From Cryptomeria japonica (taxonomy: Eukaryota > Streptophyta > Pinopsida > Cupressales > Cupressaceae): a DNA stretch of 64,000 nt. Location: positions 914,509,648-914,573,647 of the forward strand of contig NC_081414.1 in assembly GCF_030272615.1 (NCBI RefSeq). The letters are read 5' to 3'. Shown one piece after another: positions 45,532 to 57,411 of this stretch (within the stretch, counting starts at the first letter, position 1; each line of letters begins with the position of its first letter). Position numbers and translations under genes: made by a program. The notes under the pieces are model-generated. The model ran no database searches and was not told where the DNA came from. It worked only from the letters and a program-made list of their open reading frames with translations.

Positions 45532-46170
45532 CTATGTCTCCCCATAAACCCATTTGATCAAATTTGTTTGATTAGTTATAGGGCGTAACCCCTATCGGTT
45601 GGGAGCCTTTTGTATTTATAGAGTTGAAAGTGTTGCATGTATGGGCACACGAGCGGATGCCCTTACTAGCACCTTTTTGTTTTAGAAAGCCAAAATCCTT
45701 GTAGCTGTTGGGGCAGGAGGTCGGACCTCTGGAGCGGCCCACACACATACGGTTCTTAGTAGAGATACAAAGTTCACCATGGGGAGTTTTCATGGGGATG
45801 GATGCTTGGCTTCCCTGAAGAAGTGAGAGTCGAGGGTGGAGCCAGTGAGGTCAAGCATCTAAGTATCTTCTCTTAATAGCGTAGCCTCAAGGAAAACCCC
45901 ATGTGGGATCAACAACTATTGTCCTAGCCAACCATAAGAATTGTGCTTGTCTTCTTTTAAACATTCAAGACAAAACATCAAAACATTGTGTCTTTTGTGT
46001 TTTCAAGTGTATGCAAAACACTTATACATCAAACAACACACTTTCTTTGGATTAATTTTGAGTCTAAACACTTCCAAACATTGAGTCCTCATCAACATTG
46101 TGTCCTCTTGTCATGAAAAACAGTCAAAAATTCAGATTTGGTCACAACAACTTTACACATTGGAAAAAAT
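45532..46170. other. Unassigned stretch between the old LTR and Gypsy B
   Basis: GC-richer than its surroundings (45,590-45,920). No gene, tRNA or known LTR end was recognised. The 5' LTR of Gypsy B is not seen here. Confidence 0.35.
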
Positions 46171-46968
46171 TGCACTTAGTTTCTAGAAATGTGTCTGTGT
46201 AGTATTCAACAATGTCTATGTCATTTAACTGTGTTTGTGTAGGACAGAAACACGTCTGTGTCATCATAAGAAAAATTGCATTTATAAAATCTCAGAAACG
46301 TGTCTATGCAGTGTTCAACAACGTCTGTGTCATTTAACTACGTCTGTGTAGGACAGAAATATGTCTGTATCATCATAAGAAAAACTACATTTACAAAATC
46401 TGAGAAGCACATCTGTGTAGTTTTCAAAAACATCTGTGTCATTATACCACATCTGTGAAGTATGCAGGCACGTCTGTGTTTAGAATTGGAAAAACTTACA
46501 GTCAAGCAAACAAGAGTAATCAGTTTTAGAATTCTTGAGCTTCCTGGTTATTTCTCTGGGTTTTCATCTAGCATTCAACCTATTTTTGGGTCTTAGAAAG
46601 TTCATCATTGCTTTACACCTTGCATTACATTCACATTTGTCTAAACTCGAGTCAAAAGGTCACTTGCTTGTCCGCATCATACTTTGTCAACACACTACAT
46701 ACAACAACATTTTGCTAAGTGGTCCCTCATCAAGGTCTATCACCTTTGGGTCTCATTTGGTCTTACTTAGAGTCAAGGCCAACTTACCTCATCAAGAGAA
46801 ACTATCATCTCTTTGCAAGTCACACCTACTCTACTACATACATACTTGGTCTTACACTTTGGACATTGCAAGTACACCTTAGATTCATTTACATTCCATC
46901 CAACTCTTGGTCTTCCATACTCTTTCCATTTTCATCTAGTCTCACACATCTTAGTTAAGACCTAGTTC
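46170..46968 (+). repeat. Gypsy B leader with recurring ACGTCTGTGT words
   Basis: At 46,184-46,480 the word ACGTCTGTGT and close variants recur about ten times, alternating with GTCATTTAAC/GTCATCATA phrases, in a loose period of about 25-45 bp. Non-coding DNA leads to the gag start at 46,969. Confidence 0.55.
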
Positions 46969-49296
46969 ATGGTTGAAACCCATTCCCAAAAATCTAGGAG
47001 GGAAGCTAAAGAGGTTCAAGGGTCCACAAACATGAGTGCTTATGAGTATGACAATGATATCTTCTGCAATTCTGATCATACCACATTACCTGACATGGAC
47101 ACTTATAGAAACACTCAAAATGTTGAGAACATGGATAATACGAACAACAATGAAACACACAATGATAATACAGAGAAATTTTCCATACATTCAGTAGAAG
47201 TGGAAGACTCCATCATGGATCCCCATTTTAATAGATTGGTTGAGGAAATCATGAGAAGAGATAGACAATAAATCCTGCAAGTGATGGCACAAAGTGGAGC
47301 CAAGATATCTCATGATTTTGACATGTCTCAAATAGTGGAAAATCGACCTATGCAAGAAACTCAACTCAACATGGATCAAAGGAGGCCTAATAGTGGAGGT
47401 ACTAGAAGACCACATTTCGTGCCCGAGTCACCATGATCCTTGTTTCAAAAACTAGAGGTCCCAAACACACATGATCAAGCTTATGATATTCATGAAAGAG
47501 CTTCTCATGAACTCTGTCTACGCGGACCATTATGGAAGTCTTATGCAGATAAATACACTCAATTGCATACCAATGCTAAGGACCAACCTCAAAATAAATT
47601 GGATATCCAAAGGCATGCTCAAAATTTGGACACAAGGAAACCCCGCGTCAAATTTGGGGGCAACACACTAGAAAAAACTCATGACATGCCTATAGAATAT
47701 GATATACATGGACAAAGAAAATATTTCATTCCTCATTATGACTCTATACCAAGTGGTCCCTATATGCAATATCATTATAGACCTCCTCTATATGAACATG
47801 TCTATGATCAATACCATCCATATATGCAGTATGCTCCTCCTCCACCCGGTGGCTCAGGCATGGGATATGGTCCAAGAAGTCGATCTCCACCTAAGAACAA
47901 TTTGGAATAGAAAATTAAGGACTTACAAAATAAAATGGAGGACATAAATACATCAAAACCAACTTATATAATGAGAGATATATGTCCCTATCCATTTTAT
48001 AAAATAAATCCAATTCCTCCTTTCCCTATACATTTTGTAACACCTAAGTTTGATAAATACAGAGGAAAAGGAGACCATAAGGCACATATAAGACAATTTT
48101 TGATAGCTTGCATTGAGGTAGCATTAGAAGAGACATACTTGATGAGATTGTTCCCACAAAGCTTAGGTGATCAAGATATGGAATGATTCTCTCAACTTCC
48201 ACCTGGAATCAAGTCATGGGGTGATCTAGCATAAGCTTTTATTCAACATTTCTCATACAACATAGAGACGAATATATCAGACACCACTTTGTGCAACAGC
48301 AAGCAAAAGGATGGAGAGTCATTTTCATCATTCATACAATGATGGAGGAATTTAGCAAGCAGATGCTCTTGTGAAATTCCACAAAAACAAATGGTAGAGA
48401 TGCTCACATAGAATGTCCACATAGAAATTGGTTATGATCTAATGAAAGCTTGTTTGTCCACTTTCAAGGACGTCATTGAGAAAGGCTTAGCAACAGAGAA
48501 GGTCCTAATTGAATGAGTAATTAAGATATTCAAAGAAAACAAAGAGGACTTTAAAGGAAAAGACAAGCCAAGATTTTGGAACAAAAACAAGAACACAGTA
48601 AATGATGGTGTTGTTGATGCTAGCACAGTAAGACCCAAAATCATTCTTTTTGGATCAAGTTCTACAAACAACCAAGTGAATACTCAAACAACTTCCAAAC
48701 CATGAAGGAAATACACCCCATTGGGAGAACCACTTGAGTCAGCTTTCAAGAAGCTAGTGGCAAACAAGATAATAACAATTCCAGACAATCCTCCGTATGA
48801 GCCAAAAGTCAAACCAAATTGGTGGAATGACAACAAGTACTGTGAGTATCACAAGAGTAAGGGACATAAAATAGGAAATTGTTGTCGGCTGAAGAACATA
48901 ATACAAGATCTTATTAATAGAGGTGACATTGAGATCGGAGGATATTCATCCAATCAAGAACATGAGATGTTTAAGGAACCATTCCCAAAACATGACAAGG
49001 GAAAATCCAAAGCCACAAATGAGAAGACTAACTATACTAGAGCATCCTATAGCTATGATTCAACTGTTAATCACATTTTGATGGACAATTATGTCTCTAC
49101 CATTATCATAAAGGACAAAACGCCTAAAAATTCTGCCCAAAGACCCAAAGTTGTCCTAAAAGGTATTGGGCCTTCTTCTGAATCTACCTCTGAATGTAAT
49201 GTCACAACTCGTCGAGGTAAGGTCACTTTGAAAGGTGCTGCAACTAAAACCACCACTTCCTCATCAACCAAATCTAAGTACAATCTAGTAGAATAG
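46969..49296 (+). pseudogene. Gypsy B gag region
   Basis: A long acidic N-terminal part starts METHSQKSRREAKEVQ-like. A Tyr/Pro/His-rich stretch follows (about 47,740-47,880). The capsid-like core is at 47,980-48,400, with TPKFDKYRGKGDHKAHIRQF, the usual entry to the retrotransposon gag domain. A knuckle CEYHKSKGHKIGNC (about 48,840-48,882) replaces the classical CCHC, as is common in Tat elements. Family role: particle formation and RNA packaging. Broken fossil. Confidence 0.7.
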
Positions 49297-49305
49297 TTAG
49301 GGAGG

Positions 49306-49812
49306 ATGCCCACACTTATCTCCATCCTTGAGCTTATACACATATCCCCCACACATAAAGCCATTCTTGACAAAACTTTGACCGACACTACTATCCCCAT
49401 TGATCTGAATGTGGACCAGTTTCAAGCCATGGTGGGATACCTTTCCATTCCACACTTGCTTACATTCACTGAAGTTGATGATGCCTCTATGAGTCAGCCA
49501 CATAATGCACCTTTACACATTGAAGCCTTCATACACAGACATCAAATAAAAAGAGTCATGATAGATGGAGGAGCTGGTCTCAATATATGTACTTTGAACA
49601 CAATAATACAATTGGGATATTTAGATAAAGATGTGAATGCTACAAGCAAACTTACCATCAAGGTATATGATGACAAAGAGCATTCATCTAAGGCAACAAT
49701 CACTTTACCTCTCAGGGTTGGGCTAGTTACAAAGGATGTGGTTTGTCAAGTCCTAGACCTGGATCTCACATACAACATATTGCTAGGACGTCCGTGGATT
49801 CATGAGATGTGA
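49306..49812 (+). pseudogene. Gypsy B aspartic protease region
   Basis: KRVMIDGGAGLNICTLN carries the catalytic Asp in the DGG form used by Tat proteases. LTYNILLGRPWIHEM is the conserved second half of the fold. It would cut the polyprotein. It lies between gag and RT, as expected. Confidence 0.75.
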
Positions 49813-50190
49813 GAAGTCCTATCTACATGCCATCAATGCATTTAGTTTCCTCATAATGGAGTTGAAGTAATAGTTCATGGTGATCCTAATCCATTTATAT
49901 ACTACAATAACTTGAGGCTAAAAGACGAGACAATAATTCCAATTAATAGAGAAGCTATCCCATCTTCTGCATATATTGACCCTGAATCATTAAAACCTTC
50001 AACATCAAAGAAAGGTGAGCTTAAAGGGAAATATCAGGACAAAGGCTTGGGTGAATACACTCTAAATCAAACCATGTGCTTACGACAAGTTATGAGTTCA
50101 CCAAAAGAATATGGATGACCACATCCTTCTAAATGGGTATCTATCATTACAATAAAATGGGATCCTACTATATTCCAAAAGTGGGGTGAA

Positions 50191-50520
50191 ATGGAAGAAG
50201 AAGACTTATACAAAATACTTTACAAAGACCTTGAAGACAGTACACAAGATCACATCAACATACCATGTGAAAAATATGGCAAAGGATTCAAGATCTTACA
50301 AAAGTTTGGGTATGATGGTAAAATTCCTCTTGGCTTAAGAAAAGAAGGTATCACTCAACCTTGGCAACCAGAATTGACATTTAAAAATCAGCGCTCAAAA
50401 GGGCTTGGTTTCATCTCTTGCAAGGTAAACACTCACAAATCAGAAGAAGCATTGCAAATCATGATTTCCAATGATCAAAAAGAGATCCGTTATTCCACTG
50501 ACTCTAATGGATGGGAATGA
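50191..50520 (+). pseudogene. Gypsy B G-patch domain
   Basis: GKGFKILQKFGYDGKIPLGL followed by KEGITQPW and KGLGF fits the G-patch pattern of spaced glycines, a nucleic-acid or helicase-binding module. It lies between protease and RT. A G-patch after the protease is also known in some retroviruses; here it belongs to a plant Tat element. Fossil. Confidence 0.7.
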
Positions 50521-51380
50521 GGTTCAGAAAAATCCTCTAGTGACTATGAACTCACCAAGACATTCTGAGAACTAGATGAACCCATAGAAGAAAAGGAATT
50601 TCATAGAAAATTCAGAGTTGGTCAAGAAACAACCCCTGAGGATCCCACACAGTCTTTGTCTCTAGGTTCTAGGATGAAATCATGAAGAATGAGGACACCT
50701 GTTCTAAAATGCGCTTTTAGTAATGACAATTTAGACTCGTTCACAATCGAGACAGATTAGGAGAGTTCCAACGATGACCTCAACAACTACCTCGACATAC
50801 CTAAATATAACTATATCTGCACCCTAACACCAGCTGACTTCAAAAACATTGAAGGCCTTCCCCTTATTCACCACCAACTTATTGATTGAGACCATGAAGG
50901 ACTTGTAGAATTTGCCACATTCCAAAATGATGAAGCCTTTATCAACTATTTAGGCATACAAGATGATCTTCCGCTTGGAGACCATAAGGCAAGATACACT
51001 ATAGAACTCAACAACGTGGAATATTTTGGTGAGGGTGTTGTGCCTTCCAGTCGCAAAAATGTAAAAATAAAAGCAAATCACGGGTTTTACAGTGAAAACC
51101 ACATTATGGCATTGTCTGACCCCAAAAAAGTAAAAAGATAGGACGTATCTGAGGGTGAAAACTCTCTAAGGAGCCCAAAGATGGAGGGCTCGACATTCTC
51201 CTGGCATCTTATAAATAAAAATCATCCATATTAGTAGAGGGGACCATCAAAACAAACATTGGTACAAAAGTGATTCCACATAACATATTCCTAGCACAAT
51301 CTCTAACAGAGAGAGAAAGACCAAAGTTCATAAGTTTCTTCACAGAGTGACAAATTAATTTTGCAAGGTCATATGCCTAT
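50521..51380 (+). other. Gypsy B linker between G-patch and RT
   Basis: Acidic, poorly conserved coding-like sequence. A GTGAAAACC phrase near 51,091 and 51,157 resembles the post-integrase spacer at 54,600-54,725. Confidence 0.4.
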
Positions 51381-52140
51381 ATGTCTGGACTGGATCCAAA
51401 TTTAGTAATGCATCATTTGACAGTTAAATTAGGGGCAAAGCTAGTGAAACAAAAATTAAGAAAGATGCATCCACAAGTGGCATTATTAGTCAAGGCAGAG
51501 CTTGAAAAATTGTTGGATGTTGGATTCATATGCCCAATTGATTATCCTGTATGGATCTCCAACTTGGTACCAGTCAGTCAGCTGGATCGTAGCATCAGAA
51601 TATGCACAGATTTCAGAGACATCAACAAAGCTTGTCCTAAGGATGAATTTCCATTGCCAAATATCGACCTGATCATAGATCTCACAACAGGTCATGCAAT
51701 GTTATCTTTGATGGATGGATTCTCTCGCTCCAATCAAATAAAAATCACATTTGAGGATCAACACAAAACAACATTTACTTGTCCTTGGGGAACTTTCTGC
51801 TGGAACGTCATACCCTTTGAGCTAAATAATATAGGCACTACATACCAACAAGCCATGACTACTTTCTTTCATGATCTCATGCTCGTAACTATAAAAGATT
51901 ATGTTGATGACCTCTTGGGAAAATCAATAGACAGAGATACACATTTGGACATCCTTTTAGTCATTTTTGATCGGTTGGAAAAATACAAAGTAAGACTAAA
52001 CCCCAAGAAATGTGTCTTTGGAGTAACCTCCGGGAAGCTCCTGGGATTCATTGTTTCAAAAAGAGGAATTGAAGTCAATCCAGGGAAAGTCAAAGCAATC
52101 CTAGAAATGCTACCACCAAGAAATATTAGTCAACTTTGAT
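51381..52140 (+). pseudogene. Gypsy B reverse transcriptase region
   Basis: SGLDPNLVMHHL is the Tat-type entry. CTDFRDINKACPKDEFPLP, LMDGFSRSNQIKI, TFCWNVIPFELNN and YVDDLLGKS follow; the last is the catalytic Asp-Asp box. LRLNPKKC-like (VRLNPKKCVFG) and LLGFIVSKRGIEV-like motifs end the domain. Ty3/gypsy RT; broken fossil. Confidence 0.85.
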
Positions 52141-52149
52141 CTTTACAAG

Positions 52150-53200
52150 GAAGACTCCAGTCCATACGACGGTTCATAGCACAACTTGTAGATAAATGTC
52201 ATCCTTTTTAGCACTTGCTACACAAAAACATAAAATTCAAATGGGATGATAACTATCAACAAGTTTTTCAGATACTCAAAGATTATCTTCTAAATCTACT
52301 AGTCTTGATGCTACCAGTCCTAGAATAACTCCTATTACTCTACATATCAGCTACACCAACAACACTGGGGGCACTCAGCGCAACAAGATGTTGAGGGCAA
52401 AGAAAAGGCAGTATATTACATCAGTCATACTTTGGTTGGTTATGAGCTAAACTAAACACCAATTGAGCATGCATGTCTGGCTATGGTTTTTGCTTTGTAG
52501 AAATTACGACATTACATGCTAACTCATAAAACTAAGTTGGTTGCAAGGATTGATCCATTGAAATATCTTCTCAATAAGGCGACACTTACTGGCAGACTAG
52601 CCAAATGGATGATGTTATTGAGTGAATTCAACATTAAATATATGGACAATAAATAAATAAAGGGACAAGCTATCGTAGATCAGTTAGTAGATGCACCCAT
52701 GATAGATGATACTCCTTTAACTTCAGAGTTTCTAAATGAATCCATCTTGACAGTATCACACACAAAGCCTTGGCAATTGTACTTTGACAGCTCATACATC
52801 TAGCATGGTGCACAAGCTGGCATCCTCTTTATCACACCTCAAGGGGATTCCATTCCAAAATCATACCGATTGTCATTTCCTTGCACTAATAACATATCAG
52901 AATACGAGGGATTAACAACAGGATTATGGATTGCAGTTCCGTAGAAGATCCAGGAACTTCATGTTTTGGGGGACTCTCAACTTGTAATTCATCAAGCAAC
53001 CAATGACTACCAAACAAAGGATAAAAAATTAATGCCTTACAAGAAAATGGTAGATGACTTCAAGCAATCATGAAGATAACCTTTGAGTAGATACCAAGAG
53101 AGCAAAATTGAGTCGCAAAAGTCATGGCTACTATTGCTTCATTGATCAATCTACTGTAGAATGAAACCCACTATGAGTTCTTGGTGGATAACCTTTTGGT
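52150..53200 (+). pseudogene. Gypsy B dual RNase H region
   Basis: The first RNase H is at about 52,220-52,650 (LTHKTKLVARIDPLKYLL, LAKWMMLLSEFNI). The second starts near 52,770 (LYFDSSYI, AGILFITPQGDS, NNISEYEG, DSQLVIHQATND). It matches Gypsy A 14-760 throughout. Fossil. Confidence 0.75.
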
Positions 53201-53429
53201 TCCATCATATGAGATCACTCCTACTGAGATGATATGTGTCATTGGTCTTGATTCCCATTTATACAATTCCATTTTTACATACCTTCGTAACAACACCCTT
53301 CCTCTAGACTTATCCAACAACCAACGTCACACTTTCATTCACCAATCTTCCCAATACGTCATTTTAGCCAATATCCTATACCATTGAGGTCTAGATTGCA
53401 CTCTCCTTATATGTTTAGAAAGGGACGAA

Positions 53430-54580
53430 TCTTAGATTGCATTACGTGAAGTTCATGAAGGAATATGTGGCCCACATTCTAGTGGTCCTACCTTAGCCAA
53501 GAAACTTATTTGGACTGGATATTACTAGCCCAATATGGAAAAACACTCATATCAATTTGTCAAGAAATTTAAGCAATATTAAATTCATGGAGACCTTATT
53601 CATGTGCCAGCACAAGAACTTCAACCGATTGCGACTCCTTGGCCCTTTTGTCAGTGGGGACTCGATCTCATAGGCAAGATTCACCCTCCTTCTTCCAATG
53701 GCCACAAATTCATTATCACTGGCACAGAGTATTTCACAAAATGGATTAAAGTCGTGCCTCTTACACAAGTCACTGGAAAACAAATTGCTACATTCATTCT
53801 CAACTATATCATTTGTCAGTATGGTATTCCTCTCTCCATCATCACTAATAACGAATGACCCTTCAAAAACCAGAATGTTCATGAACTTTGTGATCGCTTC
53901 CATATTACCCTTCATTTCTCCACTCCCTATTACCCCCAAGGTAATGGTCAAGCTGAGGCATCTAATAAAACTATTCTTAAAATCCTCAAAAAGATAGTCG
54001 ATGACGCTGGCCACATTGGCATATCCAACTTAATCTGGCACTTTGGGCTTATCACACAAGTGCTCACACACCTACAAGAGCCACACCTTATTCACTTGTC
54101 TATGGTGCTAAAGCTATCTTGCCTATTGAGGTCGAGTTACCATCTTTAAGAGTCTCTTTGCAAAACATTATCAGTGATGAAGCCTACATGGTTTCTTGCT
54201 TACAAGAACTAGAACTATTGGATGAACGAAGACAAACTGCTTTTAATCATCTCAAGGCTTATCAACAATGGATGAGTCATAGTTACAATCACAACATAAA
54301 GCCTCGCACATTTGAGGTAGGTGACTTAGTTCTCAAAGAAAATCCTAAAAATCAGCAAGACAGAGAGAAGAAGGGCAAGTTTGAACCAAATTGGCTTGGT
54401 CCTTACATCATCACAACAACCTATGGATCTGGTACATATCAGCTCTCAACCACAGAGGGAGAACATTTGGAGGATCCTATCAAAAACATGCACCTTCACA
54501 AGGTTTACACACAACTCTTCAGAGTATCCAAAATTCAAAAATACAAAATAATCAAAAAACTCAAAAATACAAAAACTAAA
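53430..54580 (+). pseudogene. Gypsy B integrase region
   Basis: Zinc head (EVHEGICGPHSSGP), core (CQWGLDLIGKIH, FIITGTEYFTKW), then ATLPIEVELPSLRVS-like and, at 54,119-54,583, FEVGDLVLKENPKN, KFEPNWLGPYIITTTYGSG and MHLHKVYTQLF of the C-terminal part. Fossil, parallel to Gypsy A 900-1,970. Confidence 0.8.
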
Positions 54581-55177
54581 TAAATAAATAAAAAATCGTT
54601 ATTTGGTGAAAACCTGGCAAACAAGTGCCTTAGGACACAAAAGAAATTGGAAAACAGAAAAACATTTCATCCAATGGTGAAAACCACTTCAATGGCACCT
54701 TGGGCAAGTACCAAGGTGAAAACCGGGTTACCGGCACCATGTGTAGAGACATTGCTCCTCCCTCCTTCAAGATTCGATCTCATCCTTCACTTTGCACACA
54801 CTCACAGCCTATCCATCAATAATAAACTTATCCATTCCCATCATTGCTTGTTATTGATCTACCTAATATTGGTTAGCCATTCATGATAATCCTTCCTTTT
54901 CACCCCTTTCCATCCATAATAAATCAGCTCCTATATGTGGCTAAGGAAAATCCTATGTCTAGTGATGGGTGTGGAACTGAGAGAATCACATGTTTCAAGG
55001 AGTACAGTTTCTTCCAACTTTCTTCAGTCTATCCGTGCACAATCCACAATAAAGAAACACTTGCATCGCTAATCCGCAATAAAGTTTCATTTTCTCTATA
55101 ATAAAGTATCAATTTCATGGATTCAGTCACTTTCAGATGAGACATAGCAACAATGGGCTTCAACAAATCAAATCTTT

Positions 55178-55292
55178 CAACAGACCCAGACAACATTATG
55201 GTTAAGTGATATCTATCCTTTTGTGAAAGTAAATATTGTGACCACAATCAAAAAGACTTATAAAAGTGATAAGAGACACTAAACTTGAGGAC
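55178..55292. repeat. 115-bp direct repeat, left flank of solo LTR E
   Basis: Starts CAACAGACCCAGACAAC and ends AACTTGAGGAC at the LTR start. Repeated at 56,350-56,464 with about seven mismatches by eye. The homologous place in Gypsy A (about 2,665-2,783) has one copy only. Confidence 0.85.
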
Positions 55293-56348
55293 TGCTGGTA
55301 TTTTGGATATGTTGATATGGTTTTATCATTGATGTCAACACTTGAGAAACACTTGGAGATCTTTGGTTATGTTCATCGACATGTTCAGTGCCTTATACAC
55401 AGTCACCGTTATCTGGTTCACTGGCAGGTTATATTGTTCACCAGTACTTGGAATGACTTGGAGATCATTTGGTTATGTTGAAGACATTGTTTGGACACTT
55501 TGTTTTGGTGATTTTTTCATCAATCTAATCGGGTTTTCATATTTGTTGTTACCAGAAAATAGGTCTAGGTTATGGACCGGCAAGCATATCTATTCCAAAT
55601 CAGCACGACACGTCATGAAGATGATTTGTCATTGTTTTAAATGTATTGAGCCGACATGATGCATCACATATTGATTCATTTGTAATTGATTTTATTGTAA
55701 TATCTTTTAGTGAGCCAACATACTCATTTGGTCTTATGTTTTGGTATAAATGTAAGATCTCATTTGTGAGATTGTAATAAGGATAGAGGAAGAGGAATAT
55801 AATAAGGTATATGTGAATATAACCAGAGCTATACATGCAGATATCATTCAAGATTGAAGGAAGGTTTGAAGAAGGCAAATCAGAGCTTAATTGGTACTGA
55901 ATCCAGGATATGAAGATGCTATTTTGAGCAATACATTATCATTAGATTTAACCATCCAATTGTAGTCAGTGTGACTCCCATTTTGTGATTGAGAAGTGAG
56001 CTCTAGGTAGTTGGCCTTTCTGCATGTGCGGACTGCATATTGTACACACATACTATTTGCAGTAGTATCATCTGATTGTGGGTAAGGTTTCCCACAGTGG
56101 TTTTTCCCCTTATAGGGTTTCCAAGTACAAATATTTGTCTTATGTGTTGTGGATGTTGGATGTTATTGCCTTTTTGTTTCATGCATTAAACTTTACCGGT
56201 ACTGCAATTAATTGATAAAACTGTCTACCAGAATTAAAGTTTGGTTTACCAACATTAAGCATTAAGTTTGGTTAAGTTAGTTTTGGTTTGTATTTATTGG
56301 ACAACTGATTCACCCCCCCCCCCTCTCAGTTACCTCTGGGACCTAACA
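55293..56348 (+). mobile_element. Solo LTR E, copia type (1,056 bp)
   Basis: Begins TGCTGGTATTTTGG and ends CTCTGGGACCTAACA (TG...CA). The poly-C word GATTCACCCCCCCC followed by CTCTCAG near the end resembles the corresponding end of the element C LTR. No internal region is present. Absent from Gypsy A, so it was inserted after the two Tat copies separated. Confidence 0.8.
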
Positions 56349-56349
56349 A

Positions 56350-56464
56350 CAACAGACTCATACAACATTATGGTTCAGTGCTATCTATCCTTTTGTGAAA
56401 GTAAATAGTGTGACCACAATCAAAACAACTTATAAAAGTGATAAGAGACACTAAACTTGAGGAC
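56350..56464. repeat. 115-bp direct repeat, right flank of solo LTR E
   Basis: Second copy of 55,178-55,292. The Gypsy B spacer continues uninterrupted after it (ACAATGAATATTGGTG), parallel to Gypsy A at 2,784. Confidence 0.85.
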
Positions 56465-57411
56465 TACAATGAATATTGGTGTCGAGTCTTGGTTTTCTTT
56501 TGATTTTATCTTTTGGTGACATGTCTTTTAGCTTTTCTGGGATGTCTCTGACTAGAGATTTTATCTCCAGGATGTCTTTGACTAGAAAGGCGAGGATGGG
56601 GTATCGTCACCTATTTTTCTTTGTTGTCTGTGGATTTTTTTTAGTAATGCTTTGACTTGTCCAAGGATATGAGGACATTGTGAGTCTAGTATGAACTGGG
56701 GCATTCTTTTTTTGTGACTGTCTGATCTCCATGCAAATGGGTACAATGACTTTCTGGGTCAAACTTATATCTGGATTGTCATAACCTATTTGCCATAATA
56801 AAGCTCAATGATGATAAAGCAAAAGAAGCTCTTTCACTTCCATATCTTCCATTTTCCATCTCCCTTTCTTGATTGATTTTTGTCATCCTTCTTGAGTCCG
56901 TGTAGCCCACTATCACATGACTGAGTATAATGACATGCCAAAAACATTTGTATTTCATGTAGTCTACACCTGCATTACCACATATTAGCATCCCATTTCA
57001 TACATACATGTAGACATCACAATTGCATCACATCCTGCACACAACACATGTTAGCCCATTTTACATTCTCATCATGTAAATAGTTATTTGCATTATCATA
57101 TTCATCTGCATTTCATACATTCACATTTGCATTTGCATAACATATAAAACATAAAAGACAAAAATATTGCATTTCATCATGTACATATTTGCATCCATAT
57201 AATAAACATCATATAGAAACATGCATCATAGAGAAACACACATCACATAGGTACACATGCATATAGCTGCCACAAAGTTGAATCATCTCATATATATATC
57301 AAAATCATAAGTGTCATGATACAATGATGTCAAAATACATATGGCTACAATCACCCGAAGGTGTCATCATACAAAATGGTACAAAACTGATACATAGGGA
57401 GCCCTCTAAGG

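Noticed and set aside
45572-45793. Frame in the GC-richer stretch before Gypsy B
   Set aside because: No recognisable family, and I could not decide between a retroelement leader and relict coding DNA.
45532-46968. 5' LTR of Gypsy B expected here
   Set aside because: No sequence matching 60,505-61,270 was found, so no 5' LTR or primer site is claimed.
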